A stretch of DNA of 32,650 nt from Candidatus Woesearchaeota archaeon (GTDB lineage: Archaea > Nanobdellota > Nanobdellia > Woesearchaeales > GW2011-AR9), in assembly GCA_018303045.1 (NCBI GenBank), contig JAGVYX010000009.1, positions 1-32,650 of the forward strand, given 5' to 3'. Positions 29,850 to 32,650 of the stretch are shown here, piece by piece (within the stretch, counting starts at the first letter, position 1; the number at the start of each line of letters is the position of its first letter). A program made the position numbers and the translations under genes. The notes beneath the pieces are model-generated. The model had not been told where the DNA came from and made no database searches. It worked only from the letters and a program-made list of their open reading frames with translations.

Positions 29850-31694
29850 TTATTTTTTATCTTTCTCTTCGAATTCGGCATCTACAACTGTATCATCCTT
29901 TTTATGGCTTTTCTTTCCTTTAGGCTGAGACTGAGCCTTGGCTGCGGCTTCCTGATACATTTTAGCGCCAATCTCCTGAGCCGTTTTGTTCAGCTCGCTG
30001 ATTTTTTGATTGATTTGATCCACATCTCCGGATTTTCTGGCTTCTTCCAACTCTTTGATTCCAGAATCCAATTTTTTCTTGGTTTCCGGATCAATGTTGT
30101 CTTTAAACTCGCCCATCATTTTCTTGGTTTGATAAACGACCGATTCAGCAGTGTTTTCGGCTTCGATCTTGGCTTTGCGCTTTTTGTCTTCAGCTTCGTT
30201 CTTTTGCGCATCTTCTTTCATTTTTTCAATGTCCGTTTTGCTTAAAGTTGTTGACCCGGTAATCTGGATTTTGTGTTCTTTTCCGGTGCCCAGATCCTTG
30301 GCTGAAACATGGACTATGCCGTTGGCGTCAATGTCAAAGGTAACTTCAATCTGCGGCACGCCGCGCGGAGCTGGCGGAATGCCCATCAAGTCAAACTGGC
30401 CCAGCAGTTTATTGTCGGTAAACATGGATCGCTCTCCCTGCCCAACCCGAATCGTTACCGCAGACTGGTTATCGGCGGCTGTGGAAAAGATCTGCGACCG
30501 CTTGGTGGGAATGGTGGTATTTCTTTCAATTAATGCCGTGAAAACTCCGCCTAAGGTTTCAATGCCTAAACTTAAGGGGGTTACATCCAATAGCAAAATA
30601 TCTTTAACATCCCCGGACATTACTCCGGCCTGAATGGCCGCTCCAATGGCTACAGCTTCATCCGGATTAACTGATTTATCCCCGTCTTTGCCGGTTAATT
30701 TTTTAACTAATTCCTGAACCACGGGAATCCTGGTAGATCCGCCGACGAAAATTACTTTGTCAATATCCTCATTAGACATGCCGGCGTCTTTTAAAGCGCT
30801 TTTAACCGGGCTTTCTAATCTTCTTAGAATATCTGAAATTAAATCCTCAAATTTGGCTCGCGATAATTCTTCTTTAATGTGTTTAGGGCCATGCTGGTCG
30901 GCAGTAATGAAAGGTATGCTGATTTCCACTTTGGTTTTAGTAGATAATTCAATTTTAGCTTTTTCCGCCGCTTCCTTCAGCCTTTGCGCGGCAGTAGGGT
31001 CATTGTTTAAATTGATGCCCGTAGACCGTTTGAAATTATCAGCCAGATATTTGATAATTATTTCATCAATATCATCTCCGCCTAACTGGTTGTCTCCACT
31101 GGTGGATTTTACTTCAAATACGCCGCCTCCCAGCTCCAGGATGGAAACGTCAAAAGTGCCTCCGCCAAAGTCAAAAACTAAAATGGTATGCTCTTTTTCC
31201 TGTTTATCTAACCCGTAAGCCAAAGCTGCGGCGGTAGGCTCGTTAATAATTCTTAACACGTTTAATCCGGCAATTTCCCCGGCATTTTTAGTAGCCTGGC
31301 GCTGCGCGTCGTTAAAGTAAGCTGGAACGGTAATTACGGCATTTCTGACCGGCTGGCCGAGATAAGCTTCAGCATCTTTCTTCAGCTTCTGCAGAATCAT
31401 GGCGGAAATTTGTTCGGGGCTGTAATCTTGTCCGTCAATTTCAATTTTCTCGTTAGTCCCCATTTTTCTCTTGATAGACCTGATGGTATGAGCTGGGTCT
31501 ACGATGGCCTGATTTCGGGCTACCTGCCCGACAATAACTTCATCATCTTTAAGATGCACCACGCTAGGTGTAGTTCTGGTGCCTTCGGCATTAGAAATAA
31601 TGGCCGGTTTGCCTCCTTCCAGCACTGCTGTTGCGGAAAAAGTTGTGCCTAAATCTATTCCTATAGTTGCTCCACTTGCATTTTTTGTTGCCAT
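29850..31694 (-). CDS. dnaK: Chaperone DnaK (Hsp70)
   Basis: 614-residue Hsp70. ATPase domain motifs: IGIDLGTTFSATAV near residue 11, INEPTAAALAYGLD near 160, VFDFGGGTFDVSI near 182 and VGGSTRIPVVQELV near 325. The interdomain linker LLLDVTPLSLGIETLGG near 375 leads to the peptide-binding domain and a charged helical lid ending in DAEFEEKDKK. It is the bacterial type. ATG 31694 has an AAGGAGGAT ribosome binding site that includes the end of grpE. DnaK, DnaJ and GrpE are all encoded here, so the machine is complete. Confidence 0.98.
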   Translation of the reverse strand: MATKNASGATIGIDLGTTFSATAVLEGGKPAIISNAEGTRTTPSVVHLKDDEVIVGQVARNQAIVDPAHTIRSIKRKMGTNEKIEIDGQDYSPEQISAMILQKLKKDAEAYLGQPVRNAVITVPAYFNDAQRQATKNAGEIAGLNVLRIINEPTAAALAYGLDKQEKEHTILVFDFGGGTFDVSILELGGGVFEVKSTSGDNQLGGDDIDEIIIKYLADNFKRSTGINLNNDPTAAQRLKEAAEKAKIELSTKTKVEISIPFITADQHGPKHIKEELSRAKFEDLISDILRRLESPVKSALKDAGMSNEDIDKVIFVGGSTRIPVVQELVKKLTGKDGDKSVNPDEAVAIGAAIQAGVMSGDVKDILLLDVTPLSLGIETLGGVFTALIERNTTIPTKRSQIFSTAADNQSAVTIRVGQGERSMFTDNKLLGQFDLMGIPPAPRGVPQIEVTFDIDANGIVHVSAKDLGTGKEHKIQITGSTTLSKTDIEKMKEDAQKNEAEDKKRKAKIEAENTAESVVYQTKKMMGEFKDNIDPETKKKLDSGIKELEEARKSGDVDQINQKISELNKTAQEIGAKMYQEAAAKAQSQPKGKKSHKKDDTVVDAEFEEKDKK

Positions 31695-31699
31695 TTTGA

Positions 31700-32356
31700 T
31701 TAATCCTCCTTAAGATCGTTTTTATTAAGATTATTTTTATCTGGTCTTTGATGATTCTGATTATTCTGATTTTGTCTTGTTTCTTCTGTTTTCTTTCCTG
31801 AGCTGATTTTTACTTTAGCGTGCCGGATCACCTCTCCATGCAAAGTGAATCCTTTCTGGAACTCTTCTAAGATCATTCCTTCCGGCTGTTCTGATTCAAC
31901 TTTCAACAAGGCTTCATGAAGATACGGGTCAAACTTTTGGTCCAAGCATTCAATTGCCTTAACTTCGTGGTTTTCTAACAGGGTATTTAACTGGACATAA
32001 ATTAGCTCGATTCCTTCCTGGAAGGCTTTACCTAGGTGATCATTATTTTTGAAAGCTAGCTCAAAATGGTCTAGTACAGGCAATAATTGTAAGATAATAT
32101 TTCTCGAAGCCATTTCTTTAATTTCCATAATTCTTTTCTCGGCCTGCTTGCGGTAATTCTCGAAATTAGCCTGAGTTCTCTGCAGCAGTTCCTTTAGCTC
32201 AAGAGCTGAAAGTTCTTCTTTTTTAACCTCGGCTTTAACGGTGGATTCCTGGTAATTAGTTTCAATCTGGGCCTTAGTCTCTTTGTTATTAACTTCAGCT
32301 TTCACAGTTTGTTCTTCCTTTTTTGCTTCCGATCTGGTTTCTTTAGTCATGTTCAT
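31700..32356 (-). CDS. grpE: Nucleotide exchange factor GrpE
   Basis: About 216-218 residues. A charged, low-complexity start (TKETRSEAKKEEQTVKAEV) is followed by the long helix (LLQRTQANFENYRKQAEKRI) and LLPVLDHFELAFKN. The beta-wing domain has FDPYLHEALLKVES and the end VIRHAKVKISSGK. Its Asn/Gln/Lys-rich tail runs to the stop. It releases ADP from DnaK. ATG 32356 is the first start; ATG 32350 is better spaced from the TAGGAA ribosome binding site and may be the real one. A TATA box lies upstream at 32406-32416. Confidence 0.95.
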   Translation of the reverse strand: MNMTKETRSEAKKEEQTVKAEVNNKETKAQIETNYQESTVKAEVKKEELSALELKELLQRTQANFENYRKQAEKRIMEIKEMASRNIILQLLPVLDHFELAFKNNDHLGKAFQEGIELIYVQLNTLLENHEVKAIECLDQKFDPYLHEALLKVESEQPEGMILEEFQKGFTLHGEVIRHAKVKISSGKKTEETRQNQNNQNHQRPDKNNLNKNDLKED

Positions 32357-32405
32357 TTCCTAGTTAGTTTACTTTAAGTCAACGTTGTAGATTTGATTTT
32401 GATAG

Positions 32406-32416
32406 TAATATATAAA
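32406..32416 (-). promoter_or_regulatory. TATA box of the grpE-dnaK unit
   Basis: ATTTATATATT on the minus strand lies about 55 nt before the grpE start; transcription would begin near 32383. No bacterial CIRCE-like inverted repeat is visible in this promoter. Confidence 0.5.
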
Positions 32417-32463
32417 TGTTTTGGAATAATTGTGCATTTCTGGGAAATGTTTATAATGTTAAT

Positions 32464-32485
32464 GATAAACTAACGATAAACTAAC
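32464..32485. repeat. 11-bp tandem repeat
   Basis: GATAAACTAAC occurs twice in tandem (32464-32474 and 32475-32485) in the AT-rich upstream region of grpE. Confidence 0.8.
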
Positions 32486-32512
32486 AATTAAATAATAGTA
32501 TTGTATAATATA

Positions 32513-32551
32513 GTAATTGTGAATTATTTTCGAATATTTGTTCACAATTAC
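32513..32551. repeat. Perfect 11-bp inverted repeat
   Basis: GTAATTGTGAA (32513-32523) and TTCACAATTAC (32541-32551) are exact reverse complements around a 17-nt spacer containing TTCGAATATTTG. It is a likely protein-binding site or RNA hairpin for a gene beyond the right edge, or a distal element of the grpE region. Confidence 0.6.
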
Positions 32552-32553
32552 TA

Positions 32554-32600
32554 ATAGCAAATGTGTGGATAAGTGTACGAATATTTAACACATTTGCTAT
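32554..32600. repeat. Perfect 13-bp inverted repeat
   Basis: ATAGCAAATGTGT (32554-32566) and ACACATTTGCTAT (32588-32600) are exact reverse complements around a 21-nt spacer containing TACGAATATTTA. It follows the 11-bp inverted repeat by 2 nt. The arms differ but the spacer cores are alike, which suggests two related sites. Confidence 0.65.
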
Positions 32601-32650
32601 ATCAGTAAAGCTGACTTAGCAAAGCTGATTTGGAATTATACTAAAAGACT

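Noticed and set aside
25604..32584. GTACGAATATTTA shared by two places as proof of a common regulator
   Set aside because: A 13-base match somewhere in 32 kb of AT-rich sequence is expected by chance; only its placement beside inverted repeats keeps it of interest.

Overview
The window looks like a piece of a small-genome DPANN archaeon, probably of the Woesearchaeota/Pacearchaeota type. Archaeal signs are direct: RNA polymerase subunits split as H, B'', B', A', A'' followed by L30e, archaeal NusA, S12 and S7; an archaeal Kae1; TATA-like boxes; GGTGA-type ribosome binding sites; and tRNA genes without encoded CCA that carry bulge-helix-bulge (BHB) introns. Mixed in are bacterial-type systems: GroES/GroEL, DnaK/DnaJ/GrpE, GyrB and a bacterial-looking AlaRS. 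The lineage call is inference from gene content; no phylogeny was run.

Layout. 1-1239: 3' part of a minimal alaS that runs off the left edge. 1373-2460: a hypothetical gene, tRNA-Gly(GCC) and a small membrane protein. 2652-3312: tRNA-Tyr, tRNA-Asp and tRNA-Lys, all with introns. 3330-12404: rpoH-rpoB2-rpoB1-rpoA1-rpoA2-rpl30e-nusA-rps12-rps7, tightly packed and on one strand, with tRNA-Lys ending only 17 nt before rpoH. 12576-14470: groES-groEL on the minus strand, with a 31-bp tandem repeat block upstream. 14795-17665: a hypothetical gene, a short tRNA-guanine transglycosylase, kae1 and a small ORF. 17856-21277: gyrB, small proteins, a possible structured leader RNA and an HD hydrolase. 21323-26702 (minus): a RibD-C-like reductase, smc and an anchored surface protein. 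26783-27771: a LAGLIDADG endonuclease gene between two near-identical tRNA 3'-end sequences, the second belonging to a tRNA-Gly(TCC) with three introns. 27886-27985: remnant of an IS200/IS605-type element. 28008-32356 (minus): grpE-dnaK-HD-dnaJ. 32464-32600: repeats and two strong inverted repeats.

How it fits together. The left half is the transcription/translation core plus tRNAs and tRNA modification genes (kae1, tgt). The right half is chromosome maintenance (gyrB, smc) and protein folding (GroESL, DnaK system).

The most unusual feature is the tRNA set. All five complete tRNA genes are interrupted, with 10 predicted introns in total. They lie in the D-arm, anticodon loop and T-arm, and several fit the BHB motif closely. 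A homing-endonuclease gene abuts the most heavily interrupted one and is flanked by a duplicated tRNA 3' end.
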